DNA from: G016234445 sp964438865
Lineage (GTDB): Bacteria; Chloroflexota; Dehalococcoidia; Tepidiformales; Tepidiformaceae
Assembly: GCA_964438865.1 (NCBI GenBank)
Contig: CAYTMI010000003.1
Location: 124,001 to 188,000, forward strand
Length of the DNA stretch: 64,000 bases
Direction: 5' to 3'
In this document: in pieces, positions 1 to 7,836 of the stretch
How positions within the stretch are numbered: position 1 is the first letter of the stretch
Layout of the letters: each line of letters starts with the position of its first letter
Translations under genes and position numbers: made by a program
Notes under the pieces: model-generated
What the model was told of the DNA's origin: nothing
Database searches by the model: none
Seen by the model: only the letters and a program-made list of their open reading frames with translations

Positions 1-52
1 GACTTTCGTGGATGCATTCATGACCAATCTTCGCTGTCGCCCGGGACCCTGA
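1..52 (+). CDS. 3' end of a lipoprotein-paralogue gene (truncated by window)
   Basis: The first 52 bases read in frame as the last 16 residues of a protein ending NLRCRPGP and a TGA stop. This matches the C-terminus of the complete lipoprotein gene at 140-640, with only a few substitutions (V-D-A-F-M-T versus V-D-G-F-M-A). The start and most of the gene lie left of the window. Its function is unknown. It is almost certainly the upstream member of a tandem gene pair. Confidence 0.75.
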   Translation, partial: TFVDAFMTNLRCRPGP

Positions 53-126
53 GCCCCCACCAACGAAACCGCCGCCCTCCCCACCACCTCCTCAGCAATA
101 GGCTGACTCTCTGGTAGAGTTCGCCG
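1..126 (+). repeat. Upstream copy of a tandem duplication
   Basis: The gene tail plus about 74 nt of downstream intergenic DNA are repeated at 589-713. The match runs through the stop codon, the spacer and the TAGAGT box to the shared string gttcgccg. The duplicated unit is therefore a gene together with its flank, offset by about 588 nt. Confidence 0.75.
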
Positions 127-139
127 CGGAGGCGCCTGG

Positions 140-640
140 GTGACATCTATTCGCGTTGCCGGAGCCGCGGCTGTCCTTTTGTGTTTGGTGGGGGCCGCAT
201 GTTCCGGCGGGTCGAAGCCCATCCCAACCGTGACTCCGACGCTGCCAACTTCGACTGTTCAAGCTCCGGCTCCTGTCGGCACAGTCACCGACCGTCTGGT
301 CGGGGACAAGTGCAAACCAGCCTCCCCAGATCGGTGGGAAGGGGTCGTCATTGCGCTGGGCCGAAACCCCTCCTGCGTGGTTTGGAATGACGTTTCCGAC
401 AGGGAAGACGGCTACCGAATCAAGTTGCGTTACATGCCCGGCGAGGAAGTGTTCATCTTCGACGTCGGGGCAAACATCACCGAGCTGCTTCTGCCCGGCG
501 AGGCGCTGCCCGGGCTGGATCGGCCAGAGTTCTGTGACCGGCGGGAATGGGTGGAGGTTTCGTTCTCGGTCCGGCGCGGCCCCGACCTGACTCTCGTGGA
601 TGGGTTCATGGCCAATCTTCGCTGTCGCCCGGGACCTTGA
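140..640 (+). CDS. Putative secreted lipoprotein, tandem-duplicated
   Basis: 166 aa, GTG start with a GGAGG seven nt upstream (128-132) and a possible -10 box TAGAGT at 115-120. The N-terminus is a short lipoprotein-type signal: hydrophobic residues 6-19, then G-A-A-C with Cys21 as the likely lipidated residue. A Ser/Thr/Pro/Ala-rich linker follows to about residue 45. The rest is a compact domain with four Cys, at roughly residues 58, 78, 131 and 161, that could form disulfides outside the membrane. I recognise no family. The adjacent copy at 1-52 shows recent local duplication. The lipobox is not ideal (Gly at -3), so plain secretion is an alternative. Confidence 0.7.
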   Translation: MTSIRVAGAAAVLLCLVGAACSGGSKPIPTVTPTLPTSTVQAPAPVGTVTDRLVGDKCKPASPDRWEGVVIALGRNPSCVVWNDVSDREDGYRIKLRYMPGEEVFIFDVGANITELLLPGEALPGLDRPEFCDRREWVEVSFSVRRGPDLTLVDGFMANLRCRPGP

Positions 641-713
641 GCCCGCGCCAACGACACTCCTCCCTCCCCACCATCTGCTTAGCAACGGGCTAACTTTCTG
701 CTAGAGTTCGCCG
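589..713 (+). repeat. Downstream copy of the tandem duplication
   Basis: Copy of 1-126, about 80-85% identical by eye. It covers the last codons of the lipoprotein gene and the spacer before the next gene. The copied TAGAGT box (703-708) now lies upstream of the luciferase-like gene, so the duplication may have given that gene its promoter. Confidence 0.7.
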
Positions 714-733
714 GCCATGAGAGGAGGCTCCGA

Positions 734-2029
734 ATGAAGTTCGGCATTTTCTATGAACACCAGATCCCCCGGCCCTGGGCCGAAGGCGCAGAGCTCAAGC
801 TCTTCCAGGACGCCCTCGACCAGGTCGAACTCGCCGACAAGCTCGGCATCGACCATGCCTGGGAGGTCGAACACCACTTCCTCGAGGAGTACTCCCACTC
901 CTCCGCGCCCGAGGTCTTCCTGGCGGCGGCGTCGCAACGGACGAAGAACATCCGCCTGGGCCACGGCATCGTCCTCATGCCACCCAACTACAACCACCCG
1001 GCGCGCATCGCCGAACGGCTCGCCACCCTCGACCTCGTCTCCAACGGCCGGGTCGACTGGGGCACGGGCGAATCCGCTTCGCGGGCAGAACTCGAAGGCT
1101 TCGGCATCGACCCGGCTGAACGGCGGGCGATGTGGCGCGAGACCACCGAGCAGGTCGCGAACATGCTGGCGATGGACCCCTACCCGGGTTTCCAGGGCAA
1201 GTACTTCTCGATGCCGGTCCGCAACATCGTCCCGAAGCCGGTGCAGCGCCCTCACCCCCCGATCTGGGTGGCGTGTTCGAACCGCGACACCATCCACCTC
1301 GCCGCCCAACTGGGTATCGGCGCGCTCACCTTCGCCTTTATCGACCCGGAGGAGGCGAAGCACTGGGTGACCGATTACTACGAGACGTTCAAGCGCGAAT
1401 GCGTGCCGATCGGCCACACGGTGAACCCGAACATCGCCATGGTCTCGTCGTTTTCCTGCCACCGGGACGAACAGGAAGCGATCCGGCGCGGCACCGACGG
1501 CTTCCGGTTCTTCCAGTTCGCCCTCGGGCACCACTACAACTTCGGCCAGCACAAGCCCGGCCGGTCGAACATCTGGGAGCAGTACGTCACCGTGCGCGAC
1601 CAGCTCGGTTTCGAGGCACTCGGCGGCGGCGCCGGCGGCATCGGCACTCCCGCCCAGTTGCGCGAGCATGTCCGCAAGTTCGCCGACGCGGGCGTGGACC
1701 AGGCCGTCTTCATCCAGCAGGGCGGCAACAACAAGCACGAAGACATCTGCGAAGACCTCGAACTTTTCGCCACCGACGTCATGCCCGAGTTCAAGGAGAA
1801 GGAAACCGAGCGGCTGGCCCGCAAGGCGGACGAACTCGCGCCCTACGTCGAGGCCGCGTTCAAGCGGAAGCAGTGGATGAAGGAACTCACAGACGACGAG
1901 ATCCCGGCGTTCCCGGCCTACGGCTTCGACATCGCGGAGGTCGACCTCGCCAGCCTGCCCGAGGCCCAGCAGCGGCGCGCCCTGGCCATGCGGCGGATGC
2001 GCGAAGTAATCCTCGCGCAGTCGAGGTAG
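734..2029 (+). CDS. LLM-class flavin-dependent oxidoreductase (luciferase-like)
   Basis: 431 aa, ATG preceded by GAGGAGG at 721-727. The N-terminus MKFGIFYEHQ, the EHHFLEEYSHSS segment near residue 46 and the later RIAERLATLDLVSNGRVDWG segment are typical of the bacterial-luciferase/F420-or-FMN monooxygenase fold, a TIM barrel. Family members oxidise small organic substrates with reduced flavin (FMNH2 or F420) in the cytoplasm. The length is slightly above the usual 330-400 aa because of a C-terminal helical extension. The substrate cannot be read from sequence. The gene stands alone between a duplicated spacer and a strong terminator, so it is probably monocistronic. Confidence 0.9.
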   Translation: MKFGIFYEHQIPRPWAEGAELKLFQDALDQVELADKLGIDHAWEVEHHFLEEYSHSSAPEVFLAAASQRTKNIRLGHGIVLMPPNYNHPARIAERLATLDLVSNGRVDWGTGESASRAELEGFGIDPAERRAMWRETTEQVANMLAMDPYPGFQGKYFSMPVRNIVPKPVQRPHPPIWVACSNRDTIHLAAQLGIGALTFAFIDPEEAKHWVTDYYETFKRECVPIGHTVNPNIAMVSSFSCHRDEQEAIRRGTDGFRFFQFALGHHYNFGQHKPGRSNIWEQYVTVRDQLGFEALGGGAGGIGTPAQLREHVRKFADAGVDQAVFIQQGGNNKHEDICEDLELFATDVMPEFKEKETERLARKADELAPYVEAAFKRKQWMKELTDDEIPAFPAYGFDIAEVDLASLPEAQQRRALAMRRMREVILAQSR

Positions 2030-2049
2030 GGTACCCGGCGTTGTCATCT

Positions 2050-2094
2050 ACCGGGGGACCAGCCGGAAGTTCCCGGGTCCCCCGGTTCATTTTC
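2050..2094 (+). terminator. Rho-independent terminator after the LLM gene
   Basis: A perfect 11-bp stem (2050-2060 with 2076-2086; arms ACCGGGGGACC and GGTCCCCCGGT) with a 15-nt loop, followed by TCATTTT. It lies 21 nt after the stop codon. Confidence 0.85.
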
Positions 2095-2189
2095 CGGCGA
2101 TTGGGGGCGCTCCGGGACGCGAATCCGGGGCTTCTGACGGTGTGCCCGCGGGGCGGATCCGCCGAACATAGAAGGCAGGAGGGCATCCC

Positions 2190-2384
2190 ATGGACTCGGG
2201 CCACATGCGCGTCTGCCAACACTGCCAGGTCCCGTACGACTGGCGGCGGTCGCCAAGCGGCTCGCTGAAGATGACCTACTGCGGGTCGTTGTGTGAAAAA
2301 GCCCACCTTGGCTTTACGATGGAGGCCTTGCTCAATGAGCACCATGTTGTACGGTCAGAGTGGAAGGAAATGCTGGCCGCCTGA
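2190..2384 (+). CDS. Small four-Cys zinc-binding-type protein, copy 1
   Basis: 64 aa, ATG with AGGAGGG seven nt upstream. Cys9-x2-Cys12 and Cys31-x3-Cys35 form a C-x2-C-x18-C-x3-C set, as expected for a small zinc finger of the MYM/FCS or TRASH style (TYCGSLCE). The conserved core YDWR-RSPSGSLKMTYC is shared with the next gene. No family with known function is recognised. It could be a DNA- or protein-binding adaptor. Placement directly next to its paralogue suggests a local duplication, but the N- and C-terminal ends have diverged. Confidence 0.75.
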   Translation: MDSGHMRVCQHCQVPYDWRRSPSGSLKMTYCGSLCEKAHLGFTMEALLNEHHVVRSEWKEMLAA

Positions 2385-2508
2385 CGGCCCGGTGGAGATT
2401 CCGCCCGCGGAGACGCGGGGAGTGAACTTTTCCGGCCCCGCCAGCGTTCTATCTAGTGTGTAGGATCTGCACCCACCCCACCGGGAGCAGAACGGAGGGA
2501 CCGCACAG

Positions 2509-2745
2509 TTGGAAACGCCCATCGGACCCGGCGCTGTCGGGATCAACCTCAACAACATCAAAGTCTGTGCCCGCTGCGGCCTGCGCTATGACTGGCGTAA
2601 GTCTCCGAGTTCCGCCCTGAAGATGACCTACTGCAGCTCGCTCTGCGAACGTGCGGACCTGGGCTTCACCCTCGATGCCCTGCTGAAAATCCAGCGCGCC
2701 GAGCGCCCCGTAACCGAAACCGAACTCGTCACCCCCGCCGTCTAA
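2509..2745 (+). CDS. Small four-Cys zinc-binding-type protein, copy 2
   Basis: 78 aa, TTG start with GGAGGG about nine nt upstream. Cys20-x2-Cys23 and Cys42-x3-Cys46 have the same spacing as copy 1, and the core YDWRKSPSSALKMTYCSSLC is nearly identical. It carries an 11-residue N-terminal and a 3-residue C-terminal extension relative to copy 1. Function unknown. A possible own promoter lies in the AT-richer stretch tctatctagtgtgtaggat (about 2449-2467). It is followed by a terminator, so the pair ends a transcription unit. Confidence 0.75.
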   Translation: METPIGPGAVGINLNNIKVCARCGLRYDWRKSPSSALKMTYCSSLCERADLGFTLDALLKIQRAERPVTETELVTPAV

Positions 2746-2773
2746 CCGCGGCGCGGGAAGTCTCGCCCACGAC

Positions 2774-2804
2774 AAAGGGCCTCGCGTGAGCGGGGCCCTT
2801 TTCC
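2774..2804 (+). terminator. Rho-independent terminator after the zinc-finger pair
   Basis: An 8-bp perfect stem (AAAGGGCC at 2774-2781 with GGCCCTTT at 2794-2801), a 12-nt loop and a short T tract. It can also act in the opposite direction on the convergent gene at 2822. Confidence 0.85.
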
Positions 2805-2821
2805 GTGCCTCGCGCAAGCGG

Positions 2822-3214
2822 CTAACCCGGCATGGTCGCGAAGGCATAGGGCCGGCCATCGACCAAGAGCCAGCCTTCGCCCGTGCGACGCAGGAGCGCG
2901 GGGAAATGCACGGCGAGGAGGGTCGCTCCGTCGGGGGCGTAGATGGTCTGTTCGGCGTCGGCAAATGCATGGCCGTCTCCGACAGCGCGGACGCTGCTGA
3001 GATCGACGGTGGTCGAAGTGCCTCGCAGCATGCCTGCGAAGTATTCGGTGTAGATGGCCGCAATGGCGGCGCGTCCGTCCGCCCGCTGGCCAAAGGGATT
3101 GATCAGGCTCCCATCCTCGGCGAAGAAGTTGGCGACGGCCGCGCCGTCGTTGGTCTTCCAGGTCGCACAGAAGCGGTCAAAGGTGGACTTGATTTCGTCG
3201 AAGTGCGCGGGCAT
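2822..3214 (-). CDS. SgcJ/EcaC-type NTF2-like (SnoaL/DUF4440) protein
   Basis: 130 aa, ATG with GGAGGAG upstream. The pattern of an N-terminal helix, ATWKTNDGAAVANFFAEDGS, a central INPFGQRADGRAAI and the C-terminal strands ending GWLLVDGRPYAF is that of the DUF4440/SnoaL branch of the NTF2-like fold, a cone-shaped alpha+beta barrel. Members bind or isomerise small molecules, or are of unknown role. The full length fits the family (about 120-140 aa). It is a single gene, convergent with the zinc-finger pair. Confidence 0.8.
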   Translation of the reverse strand: MPAHFDEIKSTFDRFCATWKTNDGAAVANFFAEDGSLINPFGQRADGRAAIAAIYTEYFAGMLRGTSTTVDLSSVRAVGDGHAFADAEQTIYAPDGATLLAVHFPALLRRTGEGWLLVDGRPYAFATMPG

Positions 3215-3409
3215 GGCTCCTCCTTGAACGCGATGGCTTCAGCGCTACGGAGTGGTGGGATCCGCTAACGCCCCGGTTCGCGGGGGAAGGTTAGCGCGTA
3301 CCACCACGGCGAGTCGATGGCCCGCGTCCGCGCACGCTTGCGCGGAGGCTGTTTCCGCTCAAGCCGGCGGAAAAGCGAGTCCGCCTTGGCCTCGCAAGGC
3401 GCCCGGGGG

Positions 3410-4246
3410 TCAGATGACCAGCGGGGTGTCGTCGCGGTTGGCCCATTCCCGCATGGAGCCGTCATAGACGCGGACGTTTTCGTAGCCGAGGAGGGTCATC
3501 ACGAAGAAGGCGTGGGCCGCGCGGATACCACCCTGGCAGTAGGTGATGGTCGGCTTGTCGCGGGTGATGCCGGCCTCCTGGAGGAGGCGCTCGCATTCGT
3601 CCGCGGGGAGGAACTTGCGGGTGTCGTCCTGGACGACGAAACGCACCCATTCGAGGTGCCTGGCGCCGGGGACGTGGCCGGCCCGCTTGTTGCCGCGGTC
3701 GTTCCGGCCATCCCATTCGGCGTCGGTGCGGGCATCGAGAACCTGGCAGGCGGGGTCGGTGTGCTTCGCCTTCAGGTCGTCCACGGTCGCGTAGATCGCC
3801 CGGTTCGGCGTGGCGGTCTTGAAGGTCGCCGTTTTCGATCGGGCGCCGTGGAACGTCATCGGCCGGCCTTCGGTGAACCAGCGGTGCCAGCCCCCGTTCA
3901 GCACCTGTACCTTCGTGTGGCCGTAGTAGCGGAGGACCCACCAGAGCCGCGTCGCCACCATCCCGTTGTTGTCGTCGTAGGTGACGACGTGCGTGTCGTT
4001 GCCGATTCCAAGCTTGCCCATGAGGGCTTCGAATTCGGCCGGGGGCATCACGAGGACGCCGTGGTCCGAGCCCGCCGGGGCCTGCTCCTTGATGTAGTAG
4101 TGGACCGGCAGATGGACGGCGCCGGAGATGTGGGCGCGGCGATAGGCTTCGAGCACGGCGCAGTCGATGACGCGGACGTCCGGGTCATCGATGTGGGCAG
4201 CGACCCATTCGGGCTCGACGAGCAGTTCAGGGTGGGCGTATTCCAT
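3410..4246 (-). CDS. Sulfurtransferase with two rhodanese domains
   Basis: 278 aa. Two tandem rhodanese domains: residues about 5-125 (inactive, with no catalytic Cys in the loop) and about 150-275. The active-site loop is CQGGIRA with Cys237 as the persulfide-forming residue, typical of thiosulfate sulfurtransferase rather than of mercaptopyruvate sulfurtransferase (CGSGVTA). It should move a sulfane sulfur from thiosulfate to cyanide or thiol acceptors in the cytoplasm. The upstream gap (4247-4305) to the S9 peptidase is short, and the downstream region (3215-3409) shows only GC-rich partial dyads and no clear terminator. Confidence 0.9.
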   Translation of the reverse strand: MEYAHPELLVEPEWVAAHIDDPDVRVIDCAVLEAYRRAHISGAVHLPVHYYIKEQAPAGSDHGVLVMPPAEFEALMGKLGIGNDTHVVTYDDNNGMVATRLWWVLRYYGHTKVQVLNGGWHRWFTEGRPMTFHGARSKTATFKTATPNRAIYATVDDLKAKHTDPACQVLDARTDAEWDGRNDRGNKRAGHVPGARHLEWVRFVVQDDTRKFLPADECERLLQEAGITRDKPTITYCQGGIRAAHAFFVMTLLGYENVRVYDGSMREWANRDDTPLVI

Positions 4247-4305
4247 GGCGTGCCTCGCGGGTTCGACTCATGCCCGAGGATACCCCGCGGACGGCACGGG
4301 TGCGA

Positions 4306-6444
4306 CTACAGGTTCGCCTTGAAGTAGTCGACCAGCCTGCGCTCCTGGTATTCGAGGCCCTTCGCGCCGCGCGGCATGTGGCGCTCTTCGGGGAAGAGCA
4401 CGAGGTCGTAGGGCTTCTGGGCAGCGGTGAGCGCGGTGATCAGGCGGGCGGTATGGCGGAAGTGGACGTTCTCGTCGATGCCGCCGTGAACGAGGAGGAG
4501 CTTTCCTTCAAGCCGCTCGACGTGGGAGAGCACGGAGCTTTCGCGGTAGCCGTCCGGATTCTCCTGGGGAGTGCCCATGTAGCGCTCGGTGTAGCCCGTG
4601 TCGTAGCCATCCCAGTCCGTCACCGGGGCGCCGGCGACGCCAACCTTGAAGATGCCGGGTTCCTTCATCAGGCACAGGCAGGTCATGTAGCCGCCGTAGC
4701 TCCAGCCGTAGACGCCGGTGCGGCTGGCGTCTACGTGCGCCCATTGCGCGACGTGGCGCACGGCTGCCGCCTGGTCATCAACTTCCACACTGCCCATGGC
4801 GTGGTCGATGGGGGCTTCGAAGGCGAGCCCGCGGTTGGCGCTGCCGCGGTTGTCGACCTTGATGACGACGAAGCCTTCCTGGGCAAGGTACTGGGCCCTC
4901 AGGTCCACCGTGAGCGTCCAATCGTCGGCGACGCGCTGGGCGTGGGGGCCGCCGTAGACCGAAACGATCAGCGGGTAGCGGCGCCCCGGCTCGAGCGCGG
5001 GCGGGTTGTAGACGGCGCCGTGGAGCGTGGGCCCGCCGGGGATGGGCACATCGAAGAACGCTGGCGGCCGCAGACCGAGGGGCACGGCGTCCGCGTCCGG
5101 CGCCTCGTGGAGCATGGTGACGAGGCTGGCATCGGTGCGGCGGATCGCCACGCGGGGGGAGTGTTCGAGCGAACTCCAGCGGTCGATGAAGTAGGCGCCA
5201 TCGCGGGACACCGTGCAGTCGTGCCAGCCCGGCTCGGCGGTGAGGCGGGTGGTTTTGCCGGTGTCGAGCGAGACGGCGTAAAGGTGGCGCTGGCGCGGGT
5301 CGTCGCGGGTCCCGACGATGTGGGCGGTCCGCCGCTGTTTGTCGACGCCGGCGACGGCGGTCACCATCCAGTCGCCTCCGGAGAGTTGCCGAATCTGAGC
5401 GCCGGTGGGCGTATGGAGCGACAGGTGGCGAAAGCCCGACGCCTCGGACGACCAGAGGAACTCCCCTGATTCAAGGTAACGGAGGTCGCTGTGGAGATTG
5501 ATCCAGGGCTGGCGCCGCTCGTCGAGGAGCACGCGCGACGACCCGGTCTCGCCATTGAAGCTGAGCAGCTGGAGCGACTCCTGGTCGCGGGAAAGAACCT
5601 GGGCAGTGAGGACGTTGCCGGGGCGCCAGTCAACCCGGGCGAGGTAGATGTCCGGGTCTTCGCCGAGATCCATCCAGGTGATGCCGCCGGTCGCCACGTC
5701 TGCGACGCCGAGGCGGACGTGGGCGTTCGCCTTCCCCGCAAAGGGGTAGCGGTGCTCCTCGACGTCGATGGTGTCCTTGCCCTGGTGGACGATGGAGTAC
5801 TTCGGGACGTGGCGGCTGTCAGCTTCCACGAAGGCAATGCGGGAGCCGTCAGGGCTCCACCAGAAGCCGCGGTCCTGGTCCAGCTCCTCCTGGGCGATGA
5901 ACTCGGCCAGGCCGTTGCTGAGGCCGTCCTCGGCGGTTTCGGTCAGCCTCCGCGGGGCGCCGCTGGCCACCGGAGTCACGAAGAGGTCGCCGCCGCGGAC
6001 GAACCCGACCTGGGAGCCGTCATCGCTCAGGCGAGGGTCGAGGGCGCCCTGCGTCCCGGGCAGCGTCAGCCAGGGGTCATCGCCGATGCGGACCTGGATG
6101 CCGCTGGCGGACGGCACGAGGAGGACCTGGCGGACTGCGTCTTTCGCGAAATGGTAGTCGGTCACGCCCAGTTCGCGGAGGCGAAGGCGCTCGCGGCGGA
6201 GTTCCTCTTCCCGGGAGATCTGCTCTTCTTCCACGGCCTGGGAGGACGGCCCGGCGACGATGCTGCGTTCGCCCGTTTCCAGGTCGTAACGCCAGAGGCT
6301 GCGGACGAGGGAGCCTTCGCTGCTGAAGAGGTAGGTGACCGCCCGGTCGCCGGGGGCGAAGCGAATGTTGGCGGGCACGTTCATCCCCGGACGGGGGAAG
6401 GTGGCCACCTGCTCGATCGAGATGCGCTCGTACGGCAGCGTCAC
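4306..6444 (-). CDS. S9 family prolyl peptidase, DPP IV-like
   Basis: 712 aa. An open frame runs further upstream, but the GTG at 6444 forms a 4-nt GTGA overlap with the preceding peptidase stop, and the translated sequence becomes family-like only from here. An N-terminal beta-propeller (about 30-450) includes AEFIAQEELDQDRGFWWSPD, the region that supplies the paired Glu binding the free N-terminus in bacterial DPP IV enzymes. The C-terminal alpha/beta hydrolase has GWSYGG with Ser582, Asp657 (GGIDENVH) and His689 (EERHMP). It is expected to release X-Pro dipeptides from peptide N-termini. No signal peptide is seen, so it is probably cytoplasmic. It is co-transcribed with the Xaa-Pro aminopeptidase upstream. 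Confidence 0.9.
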   Translation of the reverse strand: MTLPYERISIEQVATFPRPGMNVPANIRFAPGDRAVTYLFSSEGSLVRSLWRYDLETGERSIVAGPSSQAVEEEQISREEELRRERLRLRELGVTDYHFAKDAVRQVLLVPSASGIQVRIGDDPWLTLPGTQGALDPRLSDDGSQVGFVRGGDLFVTPVASGAPRRLTETAEDGLSNGLAEFIAQEELDQDRGFWWSPDGSRIAFVEADSRHVPKYSIVHQGKDTIDVEEHRYPFAGKANAHVRLGVADVATGGITWMDLGEDPDIYLARVDWRPGNVLTAQVLSRDQESLQLLSFNGETGSSRVLLDERRQPWINLHSDLRYLESGEFLWSSEASGFRHLSLHTPTGAQIRQLSGGDWMVTAVAGVDKQRRTAHIVGTRDDPRQRHLYAVSLDTGKTTRLTAEPGWHDCTVSRDGAYFIDRWSSLEHSPRVAIRRTDASLVTMLHEAPDADAVPLGLRPPAFFDVPIPGGPTLHGAVYNPPALEPGRRYPLIVSVYGGPHAQRVADDWTLTVDLRAQYLAQEGFVVIKVDNRGSANRGLAFEAPIDHAMGSVEVDDQAAAVRHVAQWAHVDASRTGVYGWSYGGYMTCLCLMKEPGIFKVGVAGAPVTDWDGYDTGYTERYMGTPQENPDGYRESSVLSHVERLEGKLLLVHGGIDENVHFRHTARLITALTAAQKPYDLVLFPEERHMPRGAKGLEYQERRLVDYFKANL

Positions 6445-7826
6445 GCCTGGGCCTCCCGGCGGATCGCTTCGATGTCGGCGATGGTCTTCGGGATGGCGGC
6501 GGTGAGGACGTCGGCGCCCGACTCCGTCACCAGCACGTCGTCTTCGATCCTGATACCGCCGAGGTCGAGCATGGTGTCGACCCGGTCCCAGCGGACGGCA
6601 TCGGCGAAGGTGGCCCGGCGCGCGGGGTCGGTCAGAAGGGCGCGGATGAAGTAGACGCCCGGTTCGATGGTGACGACATAGCCCGGCTGGAGGGGCAGGT
6701 CTGCCCGCAGCCACTTCAGCCCGAAGCGGTTGCTGGGTTCGCGGCCGGCGAGGCAGCCGCCGGAATCATGGGTAGCAAGCCCGAGCATGTGGCCCAGCCC
6801 GTGGGGAAAGAAGAGCGCGTGGACGTCGCGGTCGACAAGGTCCTGGGGATGGCCGCGAAGGACACCGAGGTCAACGAGGCCGGCGGCCAGGGTGGCGGAG
6901 GCACGAAGGTGGAGGTCGCGGTATTCGACGCCGGGCCGGACGGCGGCGATGGCCTCGCGCTGGACGTGGAGGACGAGCGCGTAGAGGTCGCGGTGGATGC
7001 CTTCAAACCGTTGCCCGACCGGGTAGGTCCGGGTGACGTCGCTCGCGTATTGCTGCCACTCCGCACCGGCGTCGACGAGCACCAGTTCGCCGCCACGCAT
7101 CGGTTTGGGCGAGGGGGCGAAGTGGAGGACGGCGCCGTTCACCCCGGACCCCACGAGGGAGCCGTAGGCCGTCCGTTCGGCGCCTTCTCGGAAGAACTCG
7201 GCTTCGATTTCGATCTGGAGCTGGCGTTCGGTGATGCCGGGGCGCGCAAGCCGCATGCCGGCGAGGTGCCCGCGGCGCGTGGCCTGGGCCGCCAGCCGCA
7301 TCCTGTCGATTTCGTCGGCCACCTTGGCGCGGCGCGATTCGGCGACGACCTGGCTGAGGCTGGCGCTCAGTTCCTCGTCGATGTCGAGTTCGAGGTGATC
7401 GAGGCTGACGATCCCGTACCCGCCGGGCCGGGTGAGGAGGTCGCGGTTGCCAATGACCGCGAGCGGTTCGCCCCGCCGCCGCTCCAGCCAGCGCTGCAAT
7501 TCGGGCAACGGGAGCACCCGCTCCAGGCCGGTCTTCGAGGCCGTCTCCTCGAGCGGTTCGCCGGCACCCGTCCAGACAACGTCGTCTTCGCCGGGCACAT
7601 TCGCGAAGAGTGTCCATCCGTCGGTGGGGTCGAAGGCGAGCACTCCGGCGGGCGCCGAGGCTCCGGAGAGGTAGGCGTGTTCGGGGTGGGCGTGGAAGTC
7701 GTGAAACTGGTCGGTGCCGGCGACCGGCAGCATCAGCCCGGACGGGACGAGGACGGCGCCGCGAGTGATGGCCCAGGCTCGGGCTGCTTCGTCGCGGCGG
7801 TGGCGGAGCGCTTCAGAGTGGTCCAC
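6441..7826 (-). CDS. pepP: Xaa-Pro aminopeptidase (M24B)
   Basis: 461 aa, GTG start. An N-terminal creatinase-like domain is followed by a pita-bread catalytic domain holding the five metal ligands: Asp in LVLVDAGAEW, Asp in YASDVTRTYP, His in HGLGHMLGL, Glu in TIEPGVYF and Glu in GIRIEDDVLV. It removes the N-terminal residue from peptides with Pro at position 2, using two Mn or similar ions. It lies 10 nt after the WYL regulator and overlaps the DPP IV-like gene by 4 nt. The pair covers both aminopeptidase and dipeptidyl-peptidase attack on X-Pro bonds. The symbol is by family, not by proven orthology. Confidence 0.9.
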   Translation of the reverse strand: MDHSEALRHRRDEAARAWAITRGAVLVPSGLMLPVAGTDQFHDFHAHPEHAYLSGASAPAGVLAFDPTDGWTLFANVPGEDDVVWTGAGEPLEETASKTGLERVLPLPELQRWLERRRGEPLAVIGNRDLLTRPGGYGIVSLDHLELDIDEELSASLSQVVAESRRAKVADEIDRMRLAAQATRRGHLAGMRLARPGITERQLQIEIEAEFFREGAERTAYGSLVGSGVNGAVLHFAPSPKPMRGGELVLVDAGAEWQQYASDVTRTYPVGQRFEGIHRDLYALVLHVQREAIAAVRPGVEYRDLHLRASATLAAGLVDLGVLRGHPQDLVDRDVHALFFPHGLGHMLGLATHDSGGCLAGREPSNRFGLKWLRADLPLQPGYVVTIEPGVYFIRALLTDPARRATFADAVRWDRVDTMLDLGGIRIEDDVLVTESGADVLTAAIPKTIADIEAIRREAQA

Positions 7827-7836
7827 ACGGCCCAGT

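Noticed and set aside
701..2047. Long minus-strand open frame (448 aa) opposite the LLM gene
   Set aside because: It is the antisense shadow of a clear family gene; its product is Val/Asp/Arg-biased low-complexity sequence with no motif. Many such shadows occur because of high GC.
3215..3409. Small gene between the NTF2-like and rhodanese genes
   Set aside because: A 66-aa minus-strand frame (3265-3465) overlaps the rhodanese end, lacks a ribosome site and is Arg/Pro-rich. I see only imperfect GC-rich dyads in the gap.
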